This document shows, in pieces, positions 8,254 through 17,527 of a stretch of DNA of 64,000 bases. Each line of letters begins with the position of its first letter. Within the stretch, counting starts at the first letter, position 1. Location of the stretch: positions 248,001 to 312,000 of the forward strand of contig JRWQ01000011.1 in assembly GCA_000775715.1 (NCBI GenBank), read 5' to 3'. The stretch is from Vibrio tubiashii. Lineage in GTDB: Bacteria > Pseudomonadota > Gammaproteobacteria > Enterobacterales > Vibrionaceae. The position numbers and the translations under genes are program-made. Below the pieces are notes generated by a model. That model did not search any database. It was not told the origin of the DNA and saw nothing but the letters and a program-made list of their open reading frames with translations.

Positions 8254-8327
8254 AGCCAGGTAAAAGCTTAGTGTACGAACTAATTTATATTTTAAAATAT
8301 TAGAGAACTAATTAAATTGAGGGCGAG

Positions 8328-8879
8328 ATGCAATCATACAACATAGCTGATGCACACCGTTCAGTTGAGAAAACACAAGGTAAAAACGATCAAAACTGGA
8401 TTTTCCGGGCCCCAACCACAGAGGATGGTTTAAAGGTCAATAATTTGGTGGCGAAGACGGATGCTTTGGATAACAACTCCGCCTACTGCAACTTCTTACA
8501 GACGACACATTTTAAAGACACAGCGGTCGCTGCACTTTACAAAGGCCGTCTTGCTGGTTTTGTTTCCGCCTATTTTAAACCTAGCGAGCCTGATACGTTG
8601 TTTATATGGCAGGTTGTCGTGGATAGCGATTTCCAAGGCCAAGGCATAGCAAAAAAGATGATTCGAAGCCTGCTTGAACGCAAGAGTAACCAATCAGCAA
8701 CAGCAATTGAAACCACAATCACGAAAAACAATCGAGCATCTTGGTCTCTGTTTCGTGGGATTGAAAAGGATATCGGAGAGAAGGGGACTGTTTCAGTATT
8801 TCTAGATCACGATATGCATTTTGAAGGTCAACACGAATCAGAACATCTATATCGAATTTCACTCAAAAGCACTCATTAA
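8328..8879 (+). CDS. ectA: L-2,4-diaminobutyrate acetyltransferase
   Basis: GNAT-fold enzyme of 183 residues; it acetylates diaminobutyrate to N-gamma-acetyl-diaminobutyrate, the second step of ectoine synthesis. Diagnostic are the N-terminal WIFRAPTTEDGLKVNNLV, the core LFIWQVVVDSDFQGQGIAKKM (acetyl-CoA loop QGQGIAKK) and ETTITKNNRASWSLFRGI, all characteristic of EctA. ATG 8328 has a GAGGGCGAG ribosome site. It is the first gene of ectABC-ask, with a 23-base gap to ectB. The upstream region has a CRP-like site and palindromes. Confidence 0.97.
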   Translation: MQSYNIADAHRSVEKTQGKNDQNWIFRAPTTEDGLKVNNLVAKTDALDNNSAYCNFLQTTHFKDTAVAALYKGRLAGFVSAYFKPSEPDTLFIWQVVVDSDFQGQGIAKKMIRSLLERKSNQSATAIETTITKNNRASWSLFRGIEKDIGEKGTVSVFLDHDMHFEGQHESEHLYRISLKSTH

Positions 8880-8902
8880 AGGAGATAGAAAGAGCACTTA
8901 TT

Positions 8903-10168
8903 ATGGATATTTTTAATCAGCAAGAATCCAACGTTCGATCATACTCAAACCATTTCCCGGTCGTGTTTCATAAAGCTAAAGGTTGTTGGCTCGAAACTGA
9001 TACGGGTGACAAGTATCTCGACTTCCTCTCTGGAGCTGGCTCTTTAAACTACGGGCACAATAACCCAGTGATGAAACTGGCACTGCTTGAGTATATCGAG
9101 AAAGATGGACTTACTCATGGCCTTGACCTGCACTCCAACGCAAAAGCGGACTTTTTGCAGGCATTGAAACAACACATTCTCGAGCCTCGTGGGCTTAACT
9201 ACAAGGTTCAGTTTACTGGGCCAACAGGCACGAACGCGGTAGAAGCCGCGCTCAAGCTTGCCAGAAATGTAACGGGACGCAGCAACGTAGTGGCATTTAC
9301 CAATGGATTTCATGGTTGTACTAGCGGTGCACTCGCAGCAACAGGAAATCAACATCATCGCAATGGAGCTGGTACAGGGCTCACTAATGTGACCCGTCTT
9401 CCGTTTGAAGGCTACGCTGATATCGATGGTTTAAAATTACTGAGTACCATGCTGGCTGATAACTCTTCAGGCATGGACAAACCTGCTGCTGTGTTAGTCG
9501 AAACGGTGCAAGGTGAGGGTGGACTTAATGTCGCGTCTGACAAGTGGCTTTCGCGTTTGGCAGAGATATGTAAGAAAAACGATGTTCTGCTCATTGTTGA
9601 TGATATTCAGGCTGGTTGTGGACGTACTGGTACTTTCTTTAGCTTTGAATCTTCGGGCATAAAACCCGACATTGTGACGCTTTCAAAATCTCTCTCGGGC
9701 TATGGCTTGCCATTGGCGGTTGTGTTGCTAAAACCACATCTCGATATTTGGAAACCTGGAGAGCATAACGGCACCTTTAGAGGCAACAATCACGCTTTTG
9801 TGACCGCAGTGAGTGCGATTGAGACCTATTGGCGCGATGAGCAGTTCTCAGAGCATATCAATCAACAATCCCAAACCATTACAAGGTTTATTGATCGATT
9901 ACTGGCTCGTTTTCCTGACTATGCCATTCGAAGGAAAGGGAAGGGATTGATGCAGGGCATTGAGTTTTGTTCAGGAAGTTTTGCTGATGACGTCACCACT
10001 GCTTGTTTTGACGAAGGTTTAGTCATTGAAACGGCAGGTCCTGATGACGAAATCGTGAAGTTCTTTTGTCCTCTGACCATCACCGCTGAAGAGCTTGATA
10101 GTGGTTTGAGTCGCTTTGAGTCAGCGCTCAACACTGTCGTTGCTAAGCATTATAAAAACGCATCATAA
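8903..10168 (+). CDS. ectB: Diaminobutyrate--2-oxoglutarate aminotransferase
   Basis: Class III PLP aminotransferase, 421 residues, the normal length for EctB. It converts aspartate semialdehyde to 2,4-diaminobutyrate using glutamate. Visible are the glycine-rich PLP phosphate site ([18 protein letters not shown]), [13 protein letters not shown] with the pyridine-binding Asp, and the Schiff-base Lys in [10 protein letters not shown] (about residue 262). The N-terminus ([20 protein letters not shown]) is the EctB signature. It lies between ectA and ectC with short gaps, so it is co-transcribed. Confidence 0.97.
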   Translation: MDIFNQQESNVRSYSNHFPVVFHKAKGCWLETDTGDKYLDFLSGAGSLNYGHNNPVMKLALLEYIEKDGLTHGLDLHSNAKADFLQALKQHILEPRGLNYKVQFTGPTGTNAVEAALKLARNVTGRSNVVAFTNGFHGCTSGALAATGNQHHRNGAGTGLTNVTRLPFEGYADIDGLKLLSTMLADNSSGMDKPAAVLVETVQGEGGLNVASDKWLSRLAEICKKNDVLLIVDDIQAGCGRTGTFFSFESSGIKPDIVTLSKSLSGYGLPLAVVLLKPHLDIWKPGEHNGTFRGNNHAFVTAVSAIETYWRDEQFSEHINQQSQTITRFIDRLLARFPDYAIRRKGKGLMQGIEFCSGSFADDVTTACFDEGLVIETAGPDDEIVKFFCPLTITAEELDSGLSRFESALNTVVAKHYKNAS

Positions 10169-10182
10169 CGGGAGGAGAATTC

Positions 10183-10569
10183 ATGATAGTTCGGACGTTA
10201 GAACAGTGTCGTGACAGCGAACGACGCGTTGTTGCGCAGACGTGGGAAAGTGTAAGGATGTTGCTTAAAGATGACAACATGGGCTTTTCTTTCCATATAA
10301 CAACAATTTATGCCGATACCACTACCCATATACATTATCAAAATCACCTTGAGTCTGTGTACTGCATTCAAGGTGAGGGTGAGATAGAGATCGTTGGCGG
10401 TAAAACATACTCAATAAAACCGGGGACCCTCTATATTTTGGACAAGCATGATGAGCACTTCCTCAGGGCAAACAAGGGCAAGGAAATGGTCATGGCGTGT
10501 GTATTTAATCCGCCTATTACTGGGCAGGAAGTTCATGATGAAAACGGGGTATACCCTTTGATTGACTGA
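10183..10569 (+). CDS. ectC: L-ectoine synthase
   Basis: Cupin-fold cyclase of 128 residues that closes N-gamma-acetyl-diaminobutyrate into ectoine. The start [25 protein letters not shown] and the metal/active-site stretch [21 protein letters not shown] are the EctC hallmarks; [24 protein letters not shown] closes the cupin. A GGGAGGAG ribosome site precedes ATG 10183, 14 bases after ectB. No hydroxylase gene (ectD) follows, so this cluster should make ectoine and not 5-hydroxyectoine. Confidence 0.97.
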   Translation: MIVRTLEQCRDSERRVVAQTWESVRMLLKDDNMGFSFHITTIYADTTTHIHYQNHLESVYCIQGEGEIEIVGGKTYSIKPGTLYILDKHDEHFLRANKGKEMVMACVFNPPITGQEVHDENGVYPLID

Positions 10570-10617
10570 GTCAACACATCTCAACTCTATCCCAATAATC
10601 AAACTAATAGGCTATTT

Positions 10618-12054
10618 ATGACTTATACCGTAGAGAAAATCGGCGGTACTTCCATGACCGCATTCGACACAGTCCTCGACAATATTCTTCTTCGCCCAAC
10701 AGCAGGGGATTCCCTATACAATCGCGTGTTCGTGGTATCGGCATACGGAGGGTTGACGGATGCCCTACTTGAATGCAAAAGGACGGGAAGCCCTGGTGTC
10801 TTCGCGCTAATTGCCAATGGCGATGAGCGTTGGAGCAAAGAGTTAGACTCTGTAGAACAGCGAATGCTACTCACCAATGATCACATGTTTGCCGACCCAA
10901 TGATTCGAATGAAGGCGGATAAATTTATCCGCTCGCGAATTTCCGAAGCAAGACGTTGTATCACGCACCTTTTAGAGGTGTGTCAGTATGGTCAGTTTAA
11001 TATCACTAGTTATTTACCGCAGGTTAGAGAGTTCTTAGCGTCATTGGGGGAGGTTCACAGCGCGTACAACACCGCGATGAAGCTAAATTCGATGGGCATC
11101 AATGCCAAGTTTGTTGATTTGTCTCTTTGGGATGCTGACTCTTTGCCGGACAACTTAGACCAAGCCATATTACAAGCGTTTAAGAGCATCGACGTTAAAA
11201 CTGAATTGCCGATAGTCACCGGTTATGCCGCATCAAAAGAAGGCGTAATGTCTCTCTATGATCGGGGCTACAGCGAAATGACGTTTAGTCGTTTAGCCTG
11301 TGTGACAAACGCAGACTTAGCTATCATCCATAAAGAGTACCATTTGAGTACAGCGGATCCGCGAATGGTTGGTGCTGAAAGTGTCAGACCTGTTGGAGAA
11401 ACCAACTTTGATGTTGCAGACCAATTGGCTTCTCTTGGCATGGAAGCAATACATCCCAATGCGGCAGCTGGATTAAGAGAGAGTGGGATCGAACTGCAAA
11501 TAAAAAACACCTTTGAGCCCGACCATGATGGCACTCTGATTTCAGAGCACTATGTACCTGAGGATGAGAGCGTAGAAATTGTTGCCGGAAAAGCGAAGGT
11601 TCATGCTTTACATCTGTTTGACCAGAGTCATGCTTGTCATATCGATAAGGTGAGTCTTGATTTGATGACAATTATCGAGCCCATGCCACTGCAGGTTATT
11701 AGCAAAGAAATGACGGCTAACTCTCTGACTTACTACTTAAGCGGTCAAACGGCGGCAATAGACACGGCTAAACAGCAACTCCAAGCGAGTCATCCCCAAG
11801 CACAAGTTTCTAGTCGTGTTGTGTCTATGGTTTCAGCGATTGGAACTAAAATAGACTCTACAGAGACGCTATCGGCAGGCACCCAAGCGCTGGCAGATGC
11901 CGGGATATCACCGGTTGCCATGTACGCTCCGGTACGAAACGTTAGTGTTCAATATGTTGTTGAAGAAGACGAGTATCAACAAGCGCTTGGGATCGTACAT
12001 GGTGCTCTGTGCAAGCAGGAGACCGAAGAGTGCCAATTAGAAGGCGTCGCTTAG
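10618..12054 (+). CDS. Ectoine-operon aspartate kinase (Ask_Ect)
   Basis: A 478-residue aspartokinase carrying the first step of the ectoine pathway. The nucleotide motif near the N-terminus reads VEKIGGTSM, a variant of KFGGTSV, followed by VVSAYGGLTDALLECK. Downstream are the catalytic-domain stretch TGYAASKEGVMSLYDRGYSEMTFS and two ACT domains (about 320-460). Ectoine clusters often carry this dedicated, less feedback-sensitive kinase so that flux is not throttled by lysine or threonine. It follows ectC by 48 bases and ends the operon. Confidence 0.93.
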   Translation: MTYTVEKIGGTSMTAFDTVLDNILLRPTAGDSLYNRVFVVSAYGGLTDALLECKRTGSPGVFALIANGDERWSKELDSVEQRMLLTNDHMFADPMIRMKADKFIRSRISEARRCITHLLEVCQYGQFNITSYLPQVREFLASLGEVHSAYNTAMKLNSMGINAKFVDLSLWDADSLPDNLDQAILQAFKSIDVKTELPIVTGYAASKEGVMSLYDRGYSEMTFSRLACVTNADLAIIHKEYHLSTADPRMVGAESVRPVGETNFDVADQLASLGMEAIHPNAAAGLRESGIELQIKNTFEPDHDGTLISEHYVPEDESVEIVAGKAKVHALHLFDQSHACHIDKVSLDLMTIIEPMPLQVISKEMTANSLTYYLSGQTAAIDTAKQQLQASHPQAQVSSRVVSMVSAIGTKIDSTETLSAGTQALADAGISPVAMYAPVRNVSVQYVVEEDEYQQALGIVHGALCKQETEECQLEGVA

Positions 12055-12088
12055 CTTTTTAGTCGCTCTCTCAAAATCGACTGGCTAG

Positions 12089-12129
12089 GTTTCATGATTG
12101 CCCAGAATCTTACATGGCAATCATGAAAC
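12089..12129. repeat. Perfect 14-base inverted repeat after the ectoine operon
   Basis: GTTTCATGATTGCC and GGCAATCATGAAAC flank a 13-base loop. There is no T-run behind it, so it is not a textbook terminator; it could protect the 3' end of the mRNA or be a protein site. Confidence 0.6.
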
Positions 12130-12153
12130 TTAGTGTTAACTCTAGATATGTAA

Positions 12154-12196
12154 GTGGCAGCACCATTGCTGCCACCAACTCAATTTTACTTTTTTC
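12154..12196 (+). terminator. Probable terminator of the ectoine operon
   Basis: GTGGCAGC pairs with GCTGCCAC around a 6-base loop. T-rich sequence (AATTTTACTTTTTTC) begins about 9 bases further on, so the T-run is displaced, which lowers confidence. Confidence 0.5.
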
Positions 12197-12342
12197 AATT
12201 ACCCACCCCCGTCGTTCTTACCAACTGTTTTGATTGCAGATAATCGATCTCGATTCATTATATTCTTGACTATGCTTAACTAAGTGATTAATAAATGACA
12301 ATCGGTGCTTTTTTAGTCGCTTTGAATCAAATGGAAGTTGAA

Positions 12343-13209
12343 ATGAGTGAAGTCTATTTATTAACCAGAGTGAGCGCGAAGCCATCAAAGAGAGTGTTGA
12401 GAAAAGCGGTTGTTTTTGCTCACTCTTGCAACAAATCGTTGCGGATTTTCGCGGAAGATCATAGACGTAGTGAAGAACATACTTTTATTGATTTTCTACT
12501 GCATAGCGATGAAAGTCGTGCTCGCTATGATGACTACTTTATGAAGTGGTGCAGCATAGTATTGGAGCAAGTCGAAGAGATTCGCGCGGATTATGAGTTA
12601 CCTGAACTGGATATTAACTTAGAGTTTCTTTCCGGCACTAGTTGGGAGAAAAAGCTGACCAAAGAGTGCAACGGCTACAGTGACGTTTTTCTTGTTGACT
12701 ACTCTAAAGGGGTAGTAGCTTCACAACTGCTTAGGAAGCTCTCGAGCCAAAGTCACGATATCTTGTTGTTGACGGAGAAAAATTGGTCCGGCGCGTTAAG
12801 AATCGCAGCAGCTATCGACCCATTACATCGGGGAGATAAAAGCGCAGAGATAGACAAAGCGATAATCAATAAAAGCTTAGATATTGGCTCGCGAATTAAT
12901 GCAAGTACTACGCTTATCTACTGTCAATATGTTGCTCCGTACTTACATCACTACGCTAATGACATTCTCACCCACCAAAAGATCGCTATTAATGATTTCT
13001 TAAAGCTAAGTAAGTACTCTCAGCTTCCTTTGCGTCTCATTAGGGCTAACCCAGAGGAAGGGCTACCGATGGCGGTGGAAGCAGTTGAACCAGCGATCTT
13101 GGCTTTAGGCGCGTGTAAACGCACTGCGCTCTCACGTTATTGGTTTGGCAGCACTGTTGACGTGTTAATGGCGAAGCCGCCATGTGACTTGTTGCTGATA
13201 AGTAATTAG
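12343..13209 (+). CDS. Tandem universal-stress-protein (UspE-like)
   Basis: About 288 residues, the size of a double Usp protein. The first half starts with EVYLLTRVSAKPSKRVLRKAVVFAHSCNKSLRIF and the second resumes at LRIAAAIDPLHRGDKSAEIDKAIINKSLDIGSR. The second half ends LALGACKRTALSRYWFGSTVDVLMAKPPCDLLLI, like the UspA ATP-binding tail G-x-R..G...S....A.. but without a clean GxxG. ATG 12343 is preferred over 12295 because GGAAG lies 6 bases upstream; 12331 is also possible. It is convergent with mscS. Placement beside ectoine genes suggests a role in osmotic stress, which is inference. Confidence 0.75.
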   Translation: MSEVYLLTRVSAKPSKRVLRKAVVFAHSCNKSLRIFAEDHRRSEEHTFIDFLLHSDESRARYDDYFMKWCSIVLEQVEEIRADYELPELDINLEFLSGTSWEKKLTKECNGYSDVFLVDYSKGVVASQLLRKLSSQSHDILLLTEKNWSGALRIAAAIDPLHRGDKSAEIDKAIINKSLDIGSRINASTTLIYCQYVAPYLHHYANDILTHQKIAINDFLKLSKYSQLPLRLIRANPEEGLPMAVEAVEPAILALGACKRTALSRYWFGSTVDVLMAKPPCDLLLISN

Positions 13210-13250
13210 AACATGGTTGTCCTGATAACATTCAGCTTGACTATAACAAG

Positions 13251-14108
13251 TCACGATCGAACAATTTTTATCGCCCCATCTAGGTGGATATCACGTTGTG
13301 GGTAAGCGATAGTGATGTCTTGTTCACGGAATTTTGATTCAATCTCAAACCGGATGTCACTTGTAACAGAACGAACGCCACCTTCTACTTGCGAATTAAT
13401 CCAAAAGAAGGTTTCAAAGATTAGGGCGTTGTCGCCAAAGTCTTGGAAAAAAACGCTGTGTTCTGGTTCAGGCAATACTTTGGAATGATTTCCAGTTATC
13501 TCTCGCATCAGCTTTTCCACTAGCCGAACATCGCTTCCATAAGCGACCCCGACGCTTACGGAGCCTCGAACGAGCTTATCCTTTAAAGTCCAGTTCACTA
13601 CGGTGTTCTCAAGCAATTTACTGTTTGGAATTAACATGTGAACGCCGTCAACACGCCTGATTCGCGTTGAACGTGTATTAATTTGTTCAACCGTCCCTTT
13701 AGCGCCCTCTACCTCAAGAAAGTCACCAATACGGATGGGCTTTTCACCGATGAGTATCCAACCGCTGATGAAGTTATTGATGATATTCTGGGCACCGAAG
13801 CCAAAGCCAATAGCGATAGCACCTGACAAAAATGCAAATGCCGTAATTGGAATATTCAGCATTGATAAAGTCGTTAGGAAAATGATGCCAAGTGCAATGA
13901 CAAACAATATTCGTTGGATTAAGTGGACGATGTTCGGATCTTTGCCAGAGGACGTGAGTTTTGTACAAACTCGTTTAATGACCAGTTTTGCTATCCACAA
14001 GCTAGAAACGACCCATGTTGGTACGGCAAGTATTGCCCACAATGTCACAGGTTGGTCATTAAAGGTAAAAAGAGTCATCTCTAGCCATGAGATTGCTTGC
14101 TCAAACAT
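13251..14108 (-). CDS. MscS-family mechanosensitive channel
   Basis: About 285 residues, the length of E. coli MscS. Three N-terminal membrane helices are visible, the third being the glycine/alanine-rich pore helix AFAFLSGAIAIGFGFGAQNIINNFISG. The beta domain follows (LIGEKPIRIGDFLEVEGAKGTVEQINTRSTRIRRVDG, then LIPNSKLLENTVVNWT). Start ATG 14108 is chosen because it lies 2 bases after the stop of the rimB-like gene and gives MFEQAISWLEMT; a longer frame to 14138 would overlap that gene. It is the last gene of a four-gene leftward operon. It probably releases solutes on hypo-osmotic shock. Confidence 0.9.
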   Translation of the reverse strand: MFEQAISWLEMTLFTFNDQPVTLWAILAVPTWVVSSLWIAKLVIKRVCTKLTSSGKDPNIVHLIQRILFVIALGIIFLTTLSMLNIPITAFAFLSGAIAIGFGFGAQNIINNFISGWILIGEKPIRIGDFLEVEGAKGTVEQINTRSTRIRRVDGVHMLIPNSKLLENTVVNWTLKDKLVRGSVSVGVAYGSDVRLVEKLMREITGNHSKVLPEPEHSVFFQDFGDNALIFETFFWINSQVEGGVRSVTSDIRFEIESKFREQDITIAYPQRDIHLDGAIKIVRS

Positions 14109-14110
14109 GT

Positions 14111-14563
14111 TTATATTTCCTCGATACTTGAACCGCAAAACACTTTTGAAGGATCAATTAAAAACTTGGTCCCCATCGCTTGCCGACCCAGGAGCATTAA
14201 GTAGGTCATATCCGAACGGTCGGTAAGAGTAATTTGAATTGGCCATTCCAGTTGTCCGAGTCGCGCATTCGTCTCAATGACATAGCGTTGTTCAGAAGCT
14301 CCATTCGACGACTTAATTTTTCGTAAGTCATATAGCTCGGATTGGCATCTGACCACCTTATCAACGTTGTGAACCTCTGGATGGATATCAAATTGAATGC
14401 AAGGTTTGCCTTGCTCTGTTAGCAAGGAAATATTGTCGACATGTAGCGAAGAGGTCTGTGCTCCAGAATCAACCCTAACCGTTAAGTTCTCGATACCTAG
14501 GTTAGGTAAAGAAATATTCTCTAAACGTCCAATAATGACTTTCTCTTTCCTACTCATATTCAT
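14111..14563 (-). CDS. RimB-type retropepsin-like protease (ATP-dependent zinc protease family)
   Basis: 150 residues, PF05618-type. The aspartic-protease motif is RVDSGAQTSSLH (Asp-Ser-Gly near residue 32), and the end MTYLMLLGRQAMGTKFLIDPSK is the second family signature. In Pseudomonas the RimB member acts with RimK on glutamylated ribosomal protein S6. Its start codon overlaps the stop of the M14 gene by four bases (ATGA at 14560-14563), so translation is coupled. Gene order rimK, M14, rimB supports a modification and trimming role. The usual family name is misleading, as this is a pepsin-like fold. Substrate here unknown. Confidence 0.85.
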   Translation of the reverse strand: MNMSRKEKVIIGRLENISLPNLGIENLTVRVDSGAQTSSLHVDNISLLTEQGKPCIQFDIHPEVHNVDKVVRCQSELYDLRKIKSSNGASEQRYVIETNARLGQLEWPIQITLTDRSDMTYLMLLGRQAMGTKFLIDPSKVFCGSSIEEI

Positions 14564-15591
14564 ACCCCCTCTTTTATCTGCCTTGATGCAATATCTTCTG
14601 AGAGCTTGTCTATTTGATCCGCGACGACTTGCTCATCCTCGTTAAAATAAGCGATGTGGTACATGGCTTCACCCTCTTGAACTAAAGGGATGTTTTGTTT
14701 GCCGATGATAACCCCAGTTTTAGGCGCGGTGATAATGGCCAATTCTTCACCATAGGCACTACTAATGGTCGCGAGTTGGTCACCTTTTTTTACGTAGTCA
14801 CCCAGTTGAAACTTGTGCTTCACTATTCCGCTGGCACTGCCACGCACCCACTGGCTGCCTCTAGCGATAACTGGGTCTGCTACGGTTTTACTCGATTTAC
14901 TACTTTTACTGACCATGTTTAGGTATCGCAATACTCGTATTACTCCGCGAGTTCCCATTCTGATGGAGGTCTCATCAAATCGAAGTGCTTCTCCTCCTTC
15001 ATAAACCAGTACTTTGGTATTTGAGTTGGCAGCGCAGTCTCGTAAAGAACCATCAATTTCCTCAGAGTGCAATACAACAGGAGCGCCAAATGCAGTGGCT
15101 AATTGAGCGGTGGTCTCATCCTCAACATTCGCTCGAATTTGCGGTAAGTTGGTTCTATGTATTGCTCCTGTGTGAAGATCAATGCCGTACTGACATTTAT
15201 CAATAATTTCGGTTTTGAAAATGTTGGCGACACGCGCCGCCAATGAACCTTTTGCTGACCCGGGAAAGCTGCGATTTAAGTCCCTGCGGTCTGGCAAATA
15301 TCTACTTTGATGAATAACACCATGAACATTTACCATAGGAACAAAAATGACACTTCCACGCAGGACCTTAAACCGTTTCATATTGATGATGCGGTGAACA
15401 ATCTCGATTCCGTTCAACTCGTCACCATGGACCGCGGCACTGACAAAAATATTGGGGCCTTCCCGTTTGCCTCGAATAATATACACAGGTAAAGACACTT
15501 CCCCGTCGGTGTATAGCTTGGCGACAGGAAGGGCTATTTTGGTTCGTTCACCCGGTAATATAGTGTTACCACCGATAGTTAGAGGTGACAT
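14560..15591 (-). CDS. Succinylglutamate desuccinylase/aspartoacylase-type M14 metallohydrolase
   Basis: 343 residues. Zinc ligands are seen in AAVHGDELNGIEI (H-x-x-E) and GIDLHTGAIHRTN (second His), with LPDRRDLNRSFPGS in the substrate pocket and a later LVYEGGEALRF with the likely catalytic Glu. The C-terminal third (about 245-320) resembles a barrel-sandwich (biotinyl-like) domain: GIVKHKFQLGDYVKKGDQLATI. Such enzymes remove acyl or amino-acid groups from amino acids or peptides. It is only 5 bases after rimK and coupled to the rimB-like gene, so it should work in the same pathway. It is not an AstE of arginine catabolism, since no ast genes are near. Confidence 0.85.
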   Translation of the reverse strand: MSPLTIGGNTILPGERTKIALPVAKLYTDGEVSLPVYIIRGKREGPNIFVSAAVHGDELNGIEIVHRIINMKRFKVLRGSVIFVPMVNVHGVIHQSRYLPDRRDLNRSFPGSAKGSLAARVANIFKTEIIDKCQYGIDLHTGAIHRTNLPQIRANVEDETTAQLATAFGAPVVLHSEEIDGSLRDCAANSNTKVLVYEGGEALRFDETSIRMGTRGVIRVLRYLNMVSKSSKSSKTVADPVIARGSQWVRGSASGIVKHKFQLGDYVKKGDQLATISSAYGEELAIITAPKTGVIIGKQNIPLVQEGEAMYHIAYFNEDEQVVADQIDKLSEDIASRQIKEGV

Positions 15592-15596
15592 AATGC

Positions 15597-16502
15597 TTAC
15601 CCTTTACCACGTGTTTTGTTGGCGTGAAACTTAGCGTTCTTTTCTATAAACTCATACAGTTTTCCCGCAACATCTAAATTAGTTGCTTTCTCGATACCTT
15701 CTAGGCCTGGAGATGAGTTGACTTCCATTACCATCGGGCCGCTATTTGAGCGTAGCAAGTCGACACCACAAAAGTTGAGTCCCATGATCTTTGCTGCTGA
15801 GACTGCGGTTTCTCGCTCTTCTTTGGTTAATCGGATCACTTCAGCAGAGCCACCCCTGTGCAAGTTAGAGCGAAATTCTCCTTCAGCAGCTTGACGCTTC
15901 ATTGCGGCTACAACTCGACCGCCGATGACTAAGCAACGAATATCAGCGCCTCCGGATTCTTTAATATACTCCTGAATGAGAATGTTCGCTTTTAACCCCA
16001 TAAAGGCTTCGATGATACTTTCCGCAGCTTTGGACGTTTCTGCTAAAACCACACCTATGCCTTGGGTCCCTTCTAGAAGTTTGATTACTAACGGAGCGCC
16101 CCCAACGTTTTTGATTAGGTCTTTAATATTGTCTGGCTTGCTCGCGAAACCAGTTCTAGGAAGACCTACACCTTTACGAGAAAGCAACTGTAATGAGCGC
16201 AGTTTGTCTCTCGAACGGCTGATTGCTACGGATTCATTGACGTTAAATGTGCCCATCATTTCAAATTGTCTTGCGACGGCGGTGCCATAAAAAGTAATCG
16301 AAGAACCGATACGCGGAATCACAGCATCGTAAAGGGGTAGCTCTGCACCCTGATAACGTACTGTTGGACGGCTGCTGGTAATGTCCATATAACAATGTAG
16401 TGTATCGATAACATCAACTTCGTGTCCTCGTTCGATCCCGGCTTCGACAAGGCGCTGAGTTGAGTATAGGTTTTGGTTGCGTGACAAAATTGCGATTTTC
16501 AT
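15597..16502 (-). CDS. rimK: RimK-family ATP-grasp glutamate ligase
   Basis: 301 residues, matching RimK in length and sequence ([22 protein letters not shown], then [21 protein letters not shown]). The ATP-grasp core shows [61 protein letters not shown] and the metal-binding [14 protein letters not shown]. RimK adds glutamates to the C-terminus of ribosomal protein S6 and can make poly-glutamate. It heads the operon rimK, M14 hydrolase, rimB, mscS and is divergent from a LysR gene 102 bases away, which could control it. The real acceptor in this organism is unproved. Confidence 0.9.
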   Translation of the reverse strand: MKIAILSRNQNLYSTQRLVEAGIERGHEVDVIDTLHCYMDITSSRPTVRYQGAELPLYDAVIPRIGSSITFYGTAVARQFEMMGTFNVNESVAISRSRDKLRSLQLLSRKGVGLPRTGFASKPDNIKDLIKNVGGAPLVIKLLEGTQGIGVVLAETSKAAESIIEAFMGLKANILIQEYIKESGGADIRCLVIGGRVVAAMKRQAAEGEFRSNLHRGGSAEVIRLTKEERETAVSAAKIMGLNFCGVDLLRSNSGPMVMEVNSSPGLEGIEKATNLDVAGKLYEFIEKNAKFHANKTRGKG

Positions 16503-16604
16503 TGTTATTCCCCTGTGATGTTTGCAAGGAAAATGTAGTAGTTGTTGTTAGATAAATAAAACTATATATTTTGAATATGTTGTTAAAAATTAATTATCAA
16601 AGCA

Positions 16605-17447
16605 ATGAAGATTGAGCTGCTAAAAACCTTTTTAGATGTGAGCCATACGTTGCATGTACGCATGTCTGCTCAAAACTTACATATCACTCAGGCTGCGGTA
16701 AGTTCTCGAATCAAGCAATTGGAAGAAGAGTTGGGTGTTCTACTTTTCGATCGTTCAAATAAACGCCTAAAGCTAACGGCGGAAGGGGATAAGTTAGTTA
16801 AGCACGCCAATGATTTGATGGCGATGTGGCATAAGCTAAAGCAAGAGGTTGGTGTCGTTGACAGCGACGGCTCACAATTGTTCATTGGTGCAATGATGTC
16901 TATCTGGGATATGGTGCTTCATGATTGGTTACAGAAGCTTCACAGAAATATCGACGACGTTCACCTGTATACACATGCATACTCTTCTGTAGAGTTACGA
17001 AAGCGCATATTAAACAGAATCTTGGATATCGCGTTTCTTTTTGAGCCACCATATACTGACGAACTTGTGTCTAAAAAACTGTGTACGGTCCCTTTAGTAC
17101 TTGTTGGGACCGAACCGATTAAACATATATCAGAAATCAATAACTTCGTTATGGTTGACTATGGCGACACCATCAACGCGATGTTTCTTAATCATTTTGG
17201 TCAGAGCTTGTCGCCGATACACCATATGAGTCAGCCCAATACCGCGATGTCATTTATCCTAGAAGCGGGAGGCGCGGCTTATCTACCTCGCCAAATGTGT
17301 TTTACGCAAATGCGACGTAAGCAGTTACATATGGTACCGGATGCACCAACATTTCATCGTGATATCCATGCGATCTATTTAGCAAACAGCCACAAAAAAG
17401 AGTTAATTGAGGACTCCTTAATGTTGTTTCCTTACAGCATCAGGTAG
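16605..17447 (+). CDS. LysR-family transcriptional regulator, HdfR-like
   Basis: 280 residues. N-terminal winged helix-turn-helix (MKIELLKTFLDVSHTLHVRMSAQNLHITQAAVSSRIKQLEEELGVLLFDR), then a substrate-binding-like effector domain. Sequence and length resemble HdfR of E. coli (ELLKTFLEVSRTRH in that protein, from memory). It is divergent from rimK across 102 AT-rich bases, the classical LysR arrangement, so rimK-M14-rimB-mscS is its likely target. Convergent with mgtE. Confidence 0.85.
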   Translation: MKIELLKTFLDVSHTLHVRMSAQNLHITQAAVSSRIKQLEEELGVLLFDRSNKRLKLTAEGDKLVKHANDLMAMWHKLKQEVGVVDSDGSQLFIGAMMSIWDMVLHDWLQKLHRNIDDVHLYTHAYSSVELRKRILNRILDIAFLFEPPYTDELVSKKLCTVPLVLVGTEPIKHISEINNFVMVDYGDTINAMFLNHFGQSLSPIHHMSQPNTAMSFILEAGGAAYLPRQMCFTQMRRKQLHMVPDAPTFHRDIHAIYLANSHKKELIEDSLMLFPYSIR

Positions 17448-17527
17448 AGCCTGATTTCCATTAGAGTTGTTCGTTTTTATTTATCAACTGATGCCAATTA
17501 CAAATATTCGCTTGTCTTTATCTTGGT

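Noticed and set aside
14560..15591. AstE of arginine catabolism
   Set aside because: The fold is the same, but no ast genes are near, and the extra barrel-sandwich domain and rimK context point elsewhere.
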